From positions 26,798 through 90,797 of the forward strand of contig JAGQRH010000019.1 of assembly GCA_020425605.1 (NCBI GenBank): a stretch of 64,000 nt of DNA, written 5' to 3'. The DNA is from Planctomycetota bacterium (GTDB lineage: Bacteria; Planctomycetota; UBA8742; UBA2392). Under the pieces are notes generated by a model that was not told where the DNA came from, searched no databases, and was given only the letters and a program-made list of their open reading frames with translations. Shown piece by piece: positions 53,489 through 64,000 of this stretch; the stretch's first letter is position 1; each line of letters begins with the position of its first letter. The position numbers and the translations under genes were made by a program.

Positions 53489-56400
53489 ATGGAAATACAG
53501 ACGCAAAACGATGACTTTAGCGACATGCCGGCCGAGCTCCGCCAGGAGGCCGAGCAGGTCAGCAAGTCGCGTCGTGACTTCATGAAGGTCACGGGCATGG
53601 CCGCCATGGGCGCCGTCATTGCAGGCTGCACCGCTGAAGACCGCATCGTCAAGCCGCTCGTCAACAAGCCCGAAGGCATTACCCCGGGTGTTGCCTATCA
53701 GTATGCGTCCACCTGCCAGGGCTGCAGCGCCAACTGCGGCACCCTGATGAAGGTTCGCGACGGCCGTCCCGTGAAGATCGAAGGCAATAATCTCAGCCCG
53801 ATCAACGGCAAGCACCGCGGGCTGAACATGGACGCGCCGAAGGCCGGCGCCCTGTGCGCGGTCGGCCAGGCCCAGCTCTGGACTCTTTACAACCCGGACC
53901 GCCTGCAGGGCCCGCGGCACAAGGAAGACGGCGAAGTCGAGTGGAGCAAGCTGGACGCCGCGGCGTCGGCTGCCGTCAAGGGCGGCAAGGTTGTGCTGCT
54001 GACCGGCACGATCAGCGGCTCGAGCGCCAACGCGGTAATCGGCAAGCTTAAGGCCAAGGGCGCGCACCACGTCAGCTACGATGCGGTCTCGCGCTACTCG
54101 ATCGCCAAGGCCCATGCCGACACGCACGGCAAGTCGGCGGTTCCCCGCTATCGCTTTGCCGAAGCGACCGTGGTTGTCACGTTCGACGCCGACTTCCTCG
54201 GCACCTGGATCAGCCCGGTTGAGCATGCTCGTGACTGGGCCACCCAGCGCGACCTGAAGTTCGGCCGCGATTCCATGAGTCGTCTGGTCGCCTTCGAGGC
54301 ACGCATGTCGCTCACCGGCGCCAACGCCGACGAGCGTCATCGCATCAAGGATTCAGAGCGCGGCGCGGTGCTGGTTGAGCTCGCGAACAAGCTGGGCGCG
54401 AACCTCGGCGCCGCAGGCAAACACTCCGTCCCCGCCGATGTGATTGAGAAGCTCGCTGACGAGCTCAAGTCCGCCGGCAAGCGCGGCCTGGTCGTCACTG
54501 GCAGCCGCGACGTCCGCGAGCAGAAGCTGTGCAACTGGATCAACCACACGCTTGGCGCGTACGGAACGACGCTCGACCTCGCAGCCGCGTCGCACCAGAA
54601 ACTCGGCAACGACGAAGACCTCGCCAGGCTGCTCAAGGACATGGAAGCCGGCAGCGTCAGCACCCTGATCGTCTGGGGCTGCAACCCGGTTTACGACTTG
54701 CCGGACGGCGAGAAATTCAAAGAGCTGATGGGCAAGGTCAGCAACACCATCGCGATCACACTGCGCGCCGACGAAACAGCCAGCGAGTGCACCTGGCTTG
54801 CGGCTTCGGACGACGCCCTCGAAAGCTGGAACGACTTTGAGCCGGTGAAGGGCCTGCACACGCTTGCGCAGCCCGGCGTGCGCCGCCTGTGGGACACGCG
54901 CAACGGCTACAGCTGCCTGCTGAAGTGGATGGACGACGCGGACAAGAACAAGGAGTACCGCGACGTCCTCAAGGCCCACTGGGAAGCCAACGTCCTCAAC
55001 GGCCAGAGCTGGGGCTCGGCTGTCGAGATGGGCTTCGTTGACCGCAGCGCGGCCAACAGTAAAACGCAGCCCGACTTCAGACCCGCAGGCATGGGTGATG
55101 CCAAGGCGGCCGGAAGCGTGGCCGACACCGGTGCGCTCGAGGTAACGGTCTACGAGTCCTACAACCTGCGCGACGGACGCCACGCCGTGAACGGCTGGCT
55201 GCAGGAAATGGCCGACCCGATGGTCCGCGTCTCCTGGACCAACCTTGCGCTGATGTCGCCCACAACGATGGAAGCTCAAGGCGTGGCCGAAGGCGACATT
55301 GTTGAAGTCAGCGCCGATGTCGACGGGCGCAAAGCCAGCTGCAAGGTACCGGTCATGCGCCAGCCAGGCCAGGCCGAAGGTACCGTTGCAATCAGCCTCG
55401 GCTACGGCCGTACCAAGGCCGGCCCGATCGTCCACGGCCGCGGCAAGGAAGAAGACGCGGTAGACCCTGACCTGCTGGCCGAGGGCGTGTACCGCATCGG
55501 CGGCAACGCATTCCCGCTCATGGGCACAACGGCCGTCGGCGGCAGCATCAGCAAGACCGGCGACAGCATTAGACTGGCCAAGATCAGCAAGCACGACAGC
55601 CAGGAAGGCCGCCCGATCCTCAAGCAGACCAGCCTTGAGGAATGGAAGAAGAAGCCGAACGCAGGCAACGACCAGGAGCTGCCGTCGGCCGACTTCACGA
55701 TCTGGCCGAAGTGGGAGTACAAGGGCCACAAGTGGGGCATGACGGTCGACCTGAACGCCTGTATCGGCTGCGGCGCATGCCAGGTTGCCTGCAGCGTTGA
55801 GAACAACGTACCGATCGTCGGCAAGGAAGAGGTCTGGCGTCGCCGCGAAATGCACTGGGTGCGCATTGACGCGTACTACGAAGACGACAGCCCGTTCGAC
55901 GGTAACCTGACGAAGAACGAGAACCCGGAAGTCGGCTTCCAGCCAATGATGTGTCAGCACTGCGAGAACGCGCCGTGCGAAACCGTTTGTCCGGTGATCG
56001 CCACCAGTCACAGCGAAGAAGGCCTCAACGTACAGGCCTACAACCGCTGCATCGGCACCCGCTATTGCGCGAACAACTGCCCGTACAAGGTTCGCCGCTT
56101 CAACTGGTTCCGCTATGAGCATCACAACCTGACCATGAATCTCGCGCTGAACCCGGACCTCGTGGTCCGCAGCCGCGGCGTCATGGAAAAGTGCAGCATG
56201 TGCGCCCAGCGGATCTACGAGGGCAAGCGCAACGCAGCGTTGAACAACGAAGACGTCAAGGACGGCAACATCCAGACGGCGTGCGCACAGACCTGCCCGA
56301 CAGACGCAATCATGTTCGGCGACCGGAACGATGCGAAGAGCACCGTCGCACGCCTCGAGAAAGACCCGCGCAATTACGCGGTGCTGGCAGAAATTAACAC

Positions 56401-56500
56401 CCGCCCGGCGGTCACGTACCTCACCAAGGTCCGCAACCGCCCGGCCAAGAAGTCGGAGCTGGCGCTTGAGCATGACGCCCACGCGCACGAAGAACATTGA
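53489..56500 (+). CDS. actB: ACIII iron-sulfur subunit ActB (molybdopterin-oxidoreductase-like fused to ferredoxin)
   Basis: A 1003-residue protein. The N-terminus has [20 protein letters not shown] followed by AGC, a Tat-type signal with a possible lipobox. Cys76, Cys79, Cys83 and Cys123 could bind an [4Fe-4S] cluster at the start of the molybdopterin-oxidoreductase-like domain, which in ACIII lacks molybdenum. From about 745 an NrfC/HybA-type domain has several cysteine clusters: Cys758-768 ([11 protein letters not shown]), Cys822-834 ([13 protein letters not shown]), [12 protein letters not shown] and CSMC/CAQTCP, for three [4Fe-4S] and one [3Fe-4S]. It relays electrons from quinol oxidised at ActC to ActA. 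Confidence 0.95.
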   Translation: MEIQTQNDDFSDMPAELRQEAEQVSKSRRDFMKVTGMAAMGAVIAGCTAEDRIVKPLVNKPEGITPGVAYQYASTCQGCSANCGTLMKVRDGRPVKIEGNNLSPINGKHRGLNMDAPKAGALCAVGQAQLWTLYNPDRLQGPRHKEDGEVEWSKLDAAASAAVKGGKVVLLTGTISGSSANAVIGKLKAKGAHHVSYDAVSRYSIAKAHADTHGKSAVPRYRFAEATVVVTFDADFLGTWISPVEHARDWATQRDLKFGRDSMSRLVAFEARMSLTGANADERHRIKDSERGAVLVELANKLGANLGAAGKHSVPADVIEKLADELKSAGKRGLVVTGSRDVREQKLCNWINHTLGAYGTTLDLAAASHQKLGNDEDLARLLKDMEAGSVSTLIVWGCNPVYDLPDGEKFKELMGKVSNTIAITLRADETASECTWLAASDDALESWNDFEPVKGLHTLAQPGVRRLWDTRNGYSCLLKWMDDADKNKEYRDVLKAHWEANVLNGQSWGSAVEMGFVDRSAANSKTQPDFRPAGMGDAKAAGSVADTGALEVTVYESYNLRDGRHAVNGWLQEMADPMVRVSWTNLALMSPTTMEAQGVAEGDIVEVSADVDGRKASCKVPVMRQPGQAEGTVAISLGYGRTKAGPIVHGRGKEEDAVDPDLLAEGVYRIGGNAFPLMGTTAVGGSISKTGDSIRLAKISKHDSQEGRPILKQTSLEEWKKKPNAGNDQELPSADFTIWPKWEYKGHKWGMTVDLNACIGCGACQVACSVENNVPIVGKEEVWRRREMHWVRIDAYYEDDSPFDGNLTKNENPEVGFQPMMCQHCENAPCETVCPVIATSHSEEGLNVQAYNRCIGTRYCANNCPYKVRRFNWFRYEHHNLTMNLALNPDLVVRSRGVMEKCSMCAQRIYEGKRNAALNNEDVKDGNIQTACAQTCPTDAIMFGDRNDAKSTVARLEKDPRNYAVLAEINTRPAVTYLTKVRNRPAKKSELALEHDAHAHEEH

Positions 56501-56556
56501 TCACGCAGAGGCAGGACTGACGCAGGCAAGCAGCACTGAACACGAAGGACTGAACC

Positions 56557-57991
<1,435 letters not shown>

Positions 57992-57999
<8 letters not shown>

Positions 58000-58570
58000 G
58001 GAGAAGAACAAATTCTTCCTCGGCGTGTTCACCGACGAGGACGACGTCAAGCCGGCGACACAGGCGTGCGCCGACGCGGACTTCACGTTCCATGACGTCT
58101 TCGCGCCGTATGAGGTGCACGGGCTCGATCGCGCCATGGGACTCAGCCAGAGCAAGATCACCTGGGTGACGTTCCTGTGCGGCCTGATGGGCACGACGAT
58201 CGCGCTCGGAGGCATGTCGTATGTCTCCTGGTGGGACTGGCCGCTGAATATCGGTGGCAAGTCGCCGTTCCCGCTGCCTGCGTTCATTCCTGTCACGTTC
58301 GAATTGACCGTCCTGATCGGTGGTGTGTGCACCATGATGGGCCTGTTCGCACTGTGCCGCATCTTCCCCGGCAAGAAGGCACGACTGTTCCACCCACGTG
58401 TGACCGACGATCGGTTCGTGATCGTGATCGAGGTCGACGAAGACTTCGACGAGGCCAAGTGCCGCGAGATATTCACGAGGCACAACGCAGAAGAAATGAA
58501 GCTGGTTGACCACGACTATGCGGCCGACCCCGCTGACGCCGAAGCGTCCGTGGAAGGAGGTGCCGCATGA
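57992..58570 (+). CDS. actD: ACIII subunit ActD (DUF3341)
   Basis: A 192-residue protein with two transmembrane helices ([20 protein letters not shown] and [20 protein letters not shown]) and flanking soluble parts, as in ActD. The N-terminal [20 protein letters not shown] and [13 protein letters not shown] motifs are diagnostic of DUF3341. Its ATG overlaps the actC stop by 8 bp. It tethers the periplasmic subunits to the membrane part. Confidence 0.92.
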
Positions 58571-59286
58571 TCGACAAGATCCTCAACAAGGCGATCGACA
58601 TCCAGGCGGCGCAGCTGGACAAGGCCAAGGACATCGCCGTGCGGGCGCATTCCACGTACGGCGCCCGTGCCTGGATCGGCGGCGGCGTACTTGCCGGCGC
58701 GATCGTCTGCGCGGCCGCTGCTGCGTTCCTGCTGCGCGACTACAGCAAGCGCAACTTCGAGTACATGCCCGACATGGGCTACAGCGAGGCCTGGGAAAGC
58801 CAGGTCAAGAACGACTATCGCAACGACTACGCCGACTACACCCCGGACCTGCCTCCGCACATCGCCGAATGGGGCACGGCCGAGATGGCACCGCCCGATG
58901 GCACGATCTACCGCGGGCAGCGCACGCTGGATATTCCCGCCGGCGATGATGGCCGCGCGCGTGCAGGTCGTGAATTGCTCAACCCGTTCGACACCGTCAG
59001 CAAGGAAGAGAAGCAGGAAGTACTGGCGCGCGGCAAGAACCTGTTCCGCTTCAAGTGCCAGGCCTGCCACGGTGTTGACGGAGTGGGCTTTGCCCCCGTC
59101 ACCAAGTACGGCATCGGCGCGCCCACGATCAACGGCGCAACAACACGCGATAAGTGGAAAGATGGCGAGCTGTTTCACATTGTGACGTACGGATTCAACA
59201 CGATGCCGTCGTATGCGAACCAGCTGGAATACAACGACCGTTGGAAGCTGATCAGCTACCTGCGCGAGCTGCAGAAGGGCAAGTAG
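58567..59286 (+). CDS. actE: ACIII monoheme cytochrome c subunit ActE
   Basis: A 239-residue protein with one N-terminal helix (AWIGGGVLAGAIVCAAAAAF), a middle domain (YMPDMGYSEAWESQ, then YRGQRTLDIPAG) and a cytochrome c domain with CQACH at 164-168 and a likely Met ligand in FNTMPSYANQ. It overlaps the actD stop (ATGA). It probably delivers electrons to the terminal oxidase or a soluble carrier. Confidence 0.92.
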   Translation: MIDKILNKAIDIQAAQLDKAKDIAVRAHSTYGARAWIGGGVLAGAIVCAAAAAFLLRDYSKRNFEYMPDMGYSEAWESQVKNDYRNDYADYTPDLPPHIAEWGTAEMAPPDGTIYRGQRTLDIPAGDDGRARAGRELLNPFDTVSKEEKQEVLARGKNLFRFKCQACHGVDGVGFAPVTKYGIGAPTINGATTRDKWKDGELFHIVTYGFNTMPSYANQLEYNDRWKLISYLRELQKGK

Positions 59287-59287
59287 G

Positions 59288-60550
59288 ATGAGCCACGAAG
59301 TCCATCTCGATGAGCCCGAAACGTTCACCTTCCCCGCGCTGGTGAAGATGGGCAGCATCGCGGCCATGCTGGTCGGGGCGGTTACGTTCGGCTTGTCGTT
59401 CCTCGGCGGAACCAACCTGGCCTTTGGCGGCTGGGCGATTGCATCGTGGTATGTCGTCGGCTTCCCGCTGTTCGGCATGTTCCTGCTGGCGATCAACCAC
59501 CTCAGCAGCGGCGGCTGGGCAGCGACCATGAAGCGCGTGCCCGAGGCCATGACTCAGTACTTCCCCGTCGGCCTATTGACCATCGGCGTGCTTTGCCTGT
59601 CCTTCCTGATCACCGACGAGGGCAACCACAGCGAAGTCAGCCGCCAGCTGTACTCATGGGCCAACTTCGTCAATCACGGCGATGAGCACAGCGAACTGAT
59701 CGAGAAGAAGGAACTCTGGCTGAACATCCCGTTCTTCCTCGGCCGTACACTTCTGTACTTCGGCATCTGGGCCGGCTTTGCCTGGGCCATGGTGCGCCAG
59801 TCGCGCAAGCAGGACGTAGACGGCGATTACAAGCACACGTTCGCCGCGCGCAAACTGTCGGCCGTGTTCGCCATCCTGTTCGGCCTGACGGTCACCTTCG
59901 CCAGCATCGACTACATCAAGAGTGTTGAGCCCACCTGGTTCAGCACCATGTTCGGCGTCTACCAGTTCGGCGGCATCGTGCAGAGCGGCTTTGCCATGCT
60001 GATCCTGCTGATCCTGCTGCTGCGCCGCACCGGCTATCTGCGCACGGCCGTGAACACCAGCCACTTCCACACGCTTGGCATCTGGCTGTTCGCGGCGGCG
60101 ACCTTCTGGGCATACATCTGGTTCTGCCAGTTCATGCTGATCTGGTACACGAACATCCCGGAAGAGACGCAGCACTTCTTCGCGCGCTGGAACACGCCAT
60201 GGTTCTGGATCACGTTCGGCCTGAATCCGCTGCTGAACTGGGTTATTCCGTTCCTGGCCCTGCTTCCGCGCCCGAACAAGCGCAACACGAAGGTCCTTGC
60301 TATCGCCGCCGTCAGCTCGCTGCTTGGCCGATTCGTTGACCTGTGGCAGTTCGTCACGCCGCAGCCGCACCACGACGCCAACGGACTGCCTGAGCCGAAC
60401 TGGATGCCGTGGGAGACATTCTGGCTGATCGGCATCGTGGTCGGCGTAATCGGGCTTTTCCTGTTCGTCACACTGCGGGCGCTTGAGAAAGCACCTCTGC
60501 TGGCCAAGAACGACCCGTTCTTCGACGAAGCGCTGCACGCGGACATCTAG
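59288..60550 (+). CDS. actF: ACIII membrane subunit ActF
   Basis: A 420-residue protein with about ten hydrophobic segments (FGLSFLGGTNLAFGGWAIAS, YFGIWAGFAWAMVRQSRKQD, FAILFGLTVTFASIDYIKSV, ATFWAYIWFCQFMLIWYTNI). DYIKSVEPTWFSTMFGVYQF and IWYTNIPEETQHF are typical ActF motifs. It pairs with ActC in the membrane. It is the last gene of the operon, 14 bp before a terminator. Cytochrome oxidase genes, which often follow ACIII, do not. Confidence 0.93.
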   Translation: MSHEVHLDEPETFTFPALVKMGSIAAMLVGAVTFGLSFLGGTNLAFGGWAIASWYVVGFPLFGMFLLAINHLSSGGWAATMKRVPEAMTQYFPVGLLTIGVLCLSFLITDEGNHSEVSRQLYSWANFVNHGDEHSELIEKKELWLNIPFFLGRTLLYFGIWAGFAWAMVRQSRKQDVDGDYKHTFAARKLSAVFAILFGLTVTFASIDYIKSVEPTWFSTMFGVYQFGGIVQSGFAMLILLILLLRRTGYLRTAVNTSHFHTLGIWLFAAATFWAYIWFCQFMLIWYTNIPEETQHFFARWNTPWFWITFGLNPLLNWVIPFLALLPRPNKRNTKVLAIAAVSSLLGRFVDLWQFVTPQPHHDANGLPEPNWMPWETFWLIGIVVGVIGLFLFVTLRALEKAPLLAKNDPFFDEALHADI

Positions 60551-60564
60551 CACGCGTACTTCCC

Positions 60565-60588
60565 AAGCGGCCCCTCCGGGGGCCGCTT
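60565..60588 (+). terminator. Intrinsic terminator of the ACIII operon
   Basis: A 10-bp perfect GC-rich stem (AAGCGGCCCC) with TCCG loop, followed by TCGTTT. Confidence 0.88.
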
Positions 60589-60657
60589 TCGTTTGGCCAC
60601 TCTCCAGCCGCAGCGGACTTTTGTACCCTTTGTCCCTACACCGGAAAGGAGCGCCCC

Positions 60658-62073
60658 ATGCTGCGACTGCTGATCGCGATGTGCCTTTGCGCCGGAGCCC
60701 TCGCTGCACAGGACAACCACTACTGGACCCACCAGTTCGGCACGCGCGCCAGCCTGATGGGCGGGGCAATGATCGGCGGCGTCGATGACACCAGCGCCGT
60801 CTACTACAACCCCGGCCGCCTCGGCTGGATCACCAACGACTCCCTGAAGGTCAGCGCCAACGGCTACCAGCTGGCTACGCTTACCGTGAAGGACGGCGTC
60901 GGCAAGGGAAAGGACTTCACCAGCACCCAGGGCGACATCGTGCCGCTTTCGGCGTCCGGCGTATTCCTGTTCGGCCAGAGCGGGCTTGCACTCGGCTTTC
61001 ACATCCTGGCGCGGCAGTTCTCGGACGTTTCATCCAGCGCGCGCCGCGAGGCCCGGTTCAACGTGATCGACGATGCCCGCAGCGCCGGCGATGAGGACTA
61101 CATCGGGGCATTCCAGTTCGACAGCAGCACAGAGGAATACTGGGCAGGCCTCGGGTTCGGCTGGGCGCCCAATGATTGGCTCAGCCTGGGTGTCACCCAC
61201 TTCGGTGCGCTGCGTTTTGAAGAACAGAACTACGACATCACCACCCGCGCAGTCGGGGCCGGCAGCGCGACCTTCGGCGCCGACAACATCTCCGGCTACA
61301 AGATCTGGAACGTGCGCATGCTCTGGAAATTCGGCGTGGCCGCCGAATTCGGCGGGCTGAAGATGGGCCTGACGGTGACCACGCAGAGCCTGAACCTGTT
61401 CGGCGGCGCGACCGTTCGCCGACAGATCACGGTGGACGACCTCGATGTCGACGGCGACGGCTCCGGCAATGACTTCGAAGCCAACGACCGTCGCGACGGT
61501 GTCAGCACGCGCTACCGCTCACCCTGGTCGTTCGGAACCGGCGTCGACTACGACTTCGGCCCCGTCACGCTCGCGCTGGCGGCCGAGTGGTTCCTGCCTG
61601 TCGGCAAGTACGCGGTCGCCGCACCGAATGGCGACAAGGCCTTCTTCCTTGGCGGTGTCTCGACAGAAAGCAGCCGCGAGCTCCTGACCGTGTATGACGG
61701 CAAGCGTGGCGCGTTCAACGTGGCGATCGGCCTGCAGACTGAGTTCGGAAAGGACTGGCAGGGCTACTGGAGCATGCGCCGCGACGCAGCAGCCGACTAC
61801 GTCGACTGGGACGAAAAGGTGCACTTCGGCATCAGCACCTGGGACCTGTTCCACTTCGCAACCGGCGTGGCCTACACAACGCGCCAGGATGACGGCTCGC
61901 CAAAGCACGAGCTGATGATCGGGCTGCAGCTCAGCGTCGGCAACGGGCGCACCAGCCAGCCAGTCAACTTCGACAACCCGCGCGAGGACCTGCTGCTGAC
62001 CGGCCGCACCTACCGCACCGACATCAGTTACTTCGCGATCAGCCTGATCGTTGGCTACACGTATTACTTCTAG
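60658..62073 (+). CDS. FadL/OMPP1-like outer-membrane beta-barrel protein
   Basis: A 471-residue protein with signal peptide LLIAMCLCAGALAAQ and then FGTRASLMGGAMIGGVDDTS with AVYYNPGRLGWI, close to the FadL-family start (ASLMGGA, YYNPA). The rest is alternating beta strands ending in the aromatic residue of YTYYF, a C-terminal beta-signal. An insert DVDGDGSGND resembles a calcium-binding loop. FadL-type channels take up hydrophobic compounds; the substrate is unknown. The start has GGAAAGGAG upstream. Confidence 0.75.
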   Translation: MLRLLIAMCLCAGALAAQDNHYWTHQFGTRASLMGGAMIGGVDDTSAVYYNPGRLGWITNDSLKVSANGYQLATLTVKDGVGKGKDFTSTQGDIVPLSASGVFLFGQSGLALGFHILARQFSDVSSSARREARFNVIDDARSAGDEDYIGAFQFDSSTEEYWAGLGFGWAPNDWLSLGVTHFGALRFEEQNYDITTRAVGAGSATFGADNISGYKIWNVRMLWKFGVAAEFGGLKMGLTVTTQSLNLFGGATVRRQITVDDLDVDGDGSGNDFEANDRRDGVSTRYRSPWSFGTGVDYDFGPVTLALAAEWFLPVGKYAVAAPNGDKAFFLGGVSTESSRELLTVYDGKRGAFNVAIGLQTEFGKDWQGYWSMRRDAAADYVDWDEKVHFGISTWDLFHFATGVAYTTRQDDGSPKHELMIGLQLSVGNGRTSQPVNFDNPREDLLLTGRTYRTDISYFAISLIVGYTYYF

Positions 62074-62166
62074 TTGATGGTTGATAGTCGATAGTTGATA
62101 GTGGGGTTTCGTAAGTCGCCGGAGCCGTGGCCTTGCCTGCCAACCATCAACTACCAGCTATCAACT
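62072..62166. repeat. Intergenic imperfect palindrome with AGTTGATAGT core (copy 2)
   Basis: The left arm starts at 62072 (AGTTGATGGTTGATAGTCGA) and the right arm ends AGCTATCAACT at 62166. Arms of about 27 bp pair; every mismatch is a transition that leaves a G-U pair in the transcript. Copy 1 is at 12456-12542. It overlaps the stop codon of the FadL-like gene. Confidence 0.75.
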
Positions 62167-62173
62167 GATCCCC

Positions 62174-62938
62174 ATGCTCATTGCTTCCTGGAACGTGAAC
62201 TCAATCCGCGTGCGCCTGCAGCACCTGCTGGACTGGATGCAGCAGGCCCAGCCCGATGTCGTCTGCCTGCAGGAGCTGAAACTTGAGACGGACAACTTCC
62301 CGTTCGATGAAATCGGCGAGGCCGGCTACGAAGCCGCCGCCTACGGCCAGAAGAGCTACAACGGAGTTGCCATTCTCTCTCGGCTGCCGATTGAGGAAGT
62401 CATTGAGGGCTTCCCCGGCGAAGAGGGCCAGTCGCGGGTGATCGAGGCCGTCATTGAAGGCGTCCACGTATTCAGCGTGTACGCGCCCAACGGGCAGACC
62501 GTCGGCGGCGACAAATTCAAGTACAAGGAACGCTTCTACGGGGCCCTCCGCGAGCATCTGGACGGGCTGGGCAAGCCGTCCGAGCCGGTGGCCCTGTGCG
62601 GCGACTTCAACATCGCGCCCGAAGAGCGCGATGTATGGGACGTATCGAGATGCTCCGGCGAAATCGGCTTCCACCCGGACGAGCTGAAGTGGCTCAAACA
62701 CTTCAAGGACTGGGGCCTGCACGACTCGTTCAGGCTGATCAACGAAAAGCCGAAGCAGTTCTCGTGGTGGGACTTCCGCGGCGGCGGCTTCGCCAAGGAC
62801 CAGGGCCTGCGCATCGACCAGATCTGGGTGAGTGACGGCCTCAAGGAATCGGTTAAGAACGCCTGGATCGACATCGAGCCGCGCACTTGGGAGCGCCCCA
62901 GCGACCACACGCCCGTGCTGTGCGAGCTCGAAGTCTAG
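62174..62938 (+). CDS. xthA: Exodeoxyribonuclease III
   Basis: A 254-residue Mg-dependent AP endonuclease: LIASWNVNSIRVRL, VVCLQELKLE (catalytic Glu), YNGVAILSRLPI, CGDFNIAPEERDVWD (Asp/Asn pair) and the final WERPSDHTPVL (catalytic Asp-His). It repairs abasic sites and degrades 3' ends. The ATG directly follows the palindrome; no good ribosome binding site is seen. Confidence 0.95.
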   Translation: MLIASWNVNSIRVRLQHLLDWMQQAQPDVVCLQELKLETDNFPFDEIGEAGYEAAAYGQKSYNGVAILSRLPIEEVIEGFPGEEGQSRVIEAVIEGVHVFSVYAPNGQTVGGDKFKYKERFYGALREHLDGLGKPSEPVALCGDFNIAPEERDVWDVSRCSGEIGFHPDELKWLKHFKDWGLHDSFRLINEKPKQFSWWDFRGGGFAKDQGLRIDQIWVSDGLKESVKNAWIDIEPRTWERPSDHTPVLCELEV

Positions 62939-62974
62939 AAACCGGAACTAGATCGAAATCACGCGGTGTTCCCG

Positions 62975-62983
62975 TGCTATAAA
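62975..62983 (+). promoter_or_regulatory. Extended -10 promoter of the DinB-family gene
   Basis: TGC-TATAAA sits 15 bp before the ATG at 62999, with GGAGG in between, implying a very short leader. Confidence 0.38.
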
Positions 62984-62998
62984 CCCGCCGGAGGCGCA

Positions 62999-63580
62999 AT
63001 GACCGCGACCCTGAACAGTGAATTGCTGCGCAACTGCATCGCCGCCTATGAAAGCGCCACGAATCAGATGGAAGCCGTCGTGGCCGGGCTTACGCCGGCG
63101 CAGGCCAACTTCAAGCCCGGCCCAAAGAAGTGGTCCATCGCCCAGTGCATCCAGCACCTGAACATCAGCGCCACCAGGTACCTCGACGTGATGGAGCCCA
63201 AGCTCAAGGCCGCGCGCGAAGCCGGCAAGACCGGTGGCGAGCCTTACGGGCGTGGCTCGTTCGTCGGACGTTTCATTCTCAAGAACCTTCGGCAGGGCGC
63301 CAAAGCGCCGAAAGTTCCCGCGCCGGGCACATTCAAGCCGGGCCCAAGCGAGCTGGATATTGCCAGGCTGGCCGACGAGTTTCGGGCCGTCAACAAGCGC
63401 ATGATCGCAGCGGCCGAGTCTGCCGACGGGCTGGACCTCGGGCGCATCCGGTTCGGCACCCCGGTGCTGTCACTCGCACGAGTCACAATGGCGGAGGCCT
63501 TCGAGATGCCGGCTCTCCACGAGCCGCGCCACCTCGCACAGGCCGAAAGGGTCAAACAGGCGGAGGGCTATCCCGACTAG
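62999..63580 (+). CDS. DinB-family (DfsB-like) protein
   Basis: A 193-residue four-helix protein: LLRNCIAAYESATNQMEAVV, KKWSIAQCIQHLNISATRYL (WS-x-x-x-x-x-HL, metal-binding His) and a late MPALHEPRHLAQAER with the conserved H-x-x-H-x-x-Q pattern. The three histidines could bind a metal as in thiol-transferase relatives. The start at 62999 follows GGAGG. Confidence 0.78.
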   Translation: MTATLNSELLRNCIAAYESATNQMEAVVAGLTPAQANFKPGPKKWSIAQCIQHLNISATRYLDVMEPKLKAAREAGKTGGEPYGRGSFVGRFILKNLRQGAKAPKVPAPGTFKPGPSELDIARLADEFRAVNKRMIAAAESADGLDLGRIRFGTPVLSLARVTMAEAFEMPALHEPRHLAQAERVKQAEGYPD

Positions 63581-63695
63581 CCCAGGCTGCGACCGAAGGC
63601 ACGCCCTGCGGGCTCCGCTTATGGGCTTGCATCCGTCGGTCCCCCCTCTAACATCCGGCGACCTAGTGCATTAGCGGCTATTTGGACAGGCTCGA

Positions 63696-64000
63696 TGGAC
63701 TTTCTGGCAGCGGCATTTGATCCGCAGAACCTGAAACATCACCTTAGCGTGATCACGTTCCTGCCGTTGCTGGGGGCGCTGTTCATCACGTTCATCAACG
63801 GCAAGCGCGCCCGCGAAATCAAGGCGACTGCAATCTTCTTCAGCCTGATCACCTTCGTGGCCAGCCTGCCGATCCTGTTCGAGTTTCAGCTGAACAGCAG
63901 CTTCCAGATGGTCGAGGGCGTGGACTGGATTCCAGCCTTCAACATCCGCTATTCCATGGGCGTTGACGGCATCAGCCTGTTCCTGGTGCTGCTGACTACG
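63696..64000 (+). CDS. nuoM: NADH-quinone oxidoreductase subunit M, N-terminal part
   Basis: 101 codons before the window ends. MDFLAAAFDPQ, a helix (VITFLPLLGALFITFIN), a second helix (ATAIFFSLITFVASLPILFE), then FNIRYSMGVDGISLFLVLLT, the hallmark of NuoM where the antiporter-like domain begins. It is a proton-pumping membrane subunit of complex I. The genes normally upstream (nuoA-L) are not adjacent. Confidence 0.88.

Noticed and set aside
54353..56497. A 714-codon open frame on the minus strand opposite actB, and similar long antisense frames elsewhere (for example opposite recQ and the ECF-linked gene)
   Set aside because: In GC-rich DNA the strand opposite a real gene is often open. 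These frames lack ribosome binding sites, domains and sensible composition.

Overview
The window is a GC-rich chromosomal segment, most likely from a member of the Planctomycetota. The best taxonomic clues are an adjacent pair of a DUF1549/DUF1553 protein (with a CAQCH motif) and a Tat-exported DUF1501 protein. Supporting clues are two large secreted or membrane proteins with squalene-cyclase-like alpha-toroid repeats, secreted HEAT/VWA and LRR proteins, and an Alternative Complex III (ACIII) operon. Genes are packed on both strands. I see no rRNA, tRNA, CRISPR array, insertion sequence, integrase or phage gene. The phylum call is an inference from gene content only.

Layout. 1-6.4 kb: the start of dnaK (minus strand, behind a near-consensus sigma-54 promoter), an SRPBCC protein, a DUF998 membrane protein, Dps, a broken zinc-ribbon/FxLYD-like gene, a 939-residue toroid protein and a 42-residue membrane protein. 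6.4-14.6 kb: a GT4 glycosyltransferase, a TPR protein, a molybdopterin-domain protein, dCTP deaminase, a VOC protein, adenosine deaminase and a secreted HEAT/VWA protein. 15-24.4 kb: the DUF1549 and DUF1501 pair, an alpha/beta-hydrolase lipoprotein with a polyglycine linker, RecQ overlapping a GNAT gene, and a small lipoprotein. 24.8-28 kb: an ECF sigma factor followed by a transmembrane protein that looks like an anti-sigma factor, with five exact-length 26-residue repeats and a C-terminal toroid domain. 28-34.5 kb: a cupin, a TerB-like protein, a GT87 membrane protein, MiaB and a secreted LRR protein.

34.7-46 kb: three tandem DUF4190-type membrane paralogues, a small transaldolase, a U32 protein, an orphan NtrC-type regulator, ArgC, RuvB, PanC and FolK. 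46-50.4 kb: a large secreted helical-repeat protein and LepA. 50.7-60.6 kb: an eight-gene respiratory operon. Six genes are the canonical ACIII set actABCDEF. They are preceded by two non-canonical genes: a diheme cytochrome c with a long acidic tail, and a NarI-like membrane cytochrome b. 60.6-64 kb: a FadL-like outer-membrane protein, exonuclease III, a DinB-family protein and the first part of nuoM, which runs off the window.

How the genes fit together. The 50.7-60.6 kb operon would oxidise quinol and reduce cytochrome c, and nuoM at the edge belongs to complex I, so the right end is respiratory. The ECF pair is a self-contained regulatory unit: GAAC-N16/17-CGTT sequences precede both genes, consistent with autoregulation. 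The sigma-54 promoter at dnaK and the orphan sigma-54 activator at 41 kb suggest sigma-54 control of some stress functions, but nothing in the sequence links those two directly. The strongest candidates for something undescribed are the repeat-bearing putative anti-sigma factor, the ACIII variant with a NarI-like subunit, sigma-54-driven dnaK, and the tandem DUF4190 paralogues sharing an RLxxY...LxPGGP domain.
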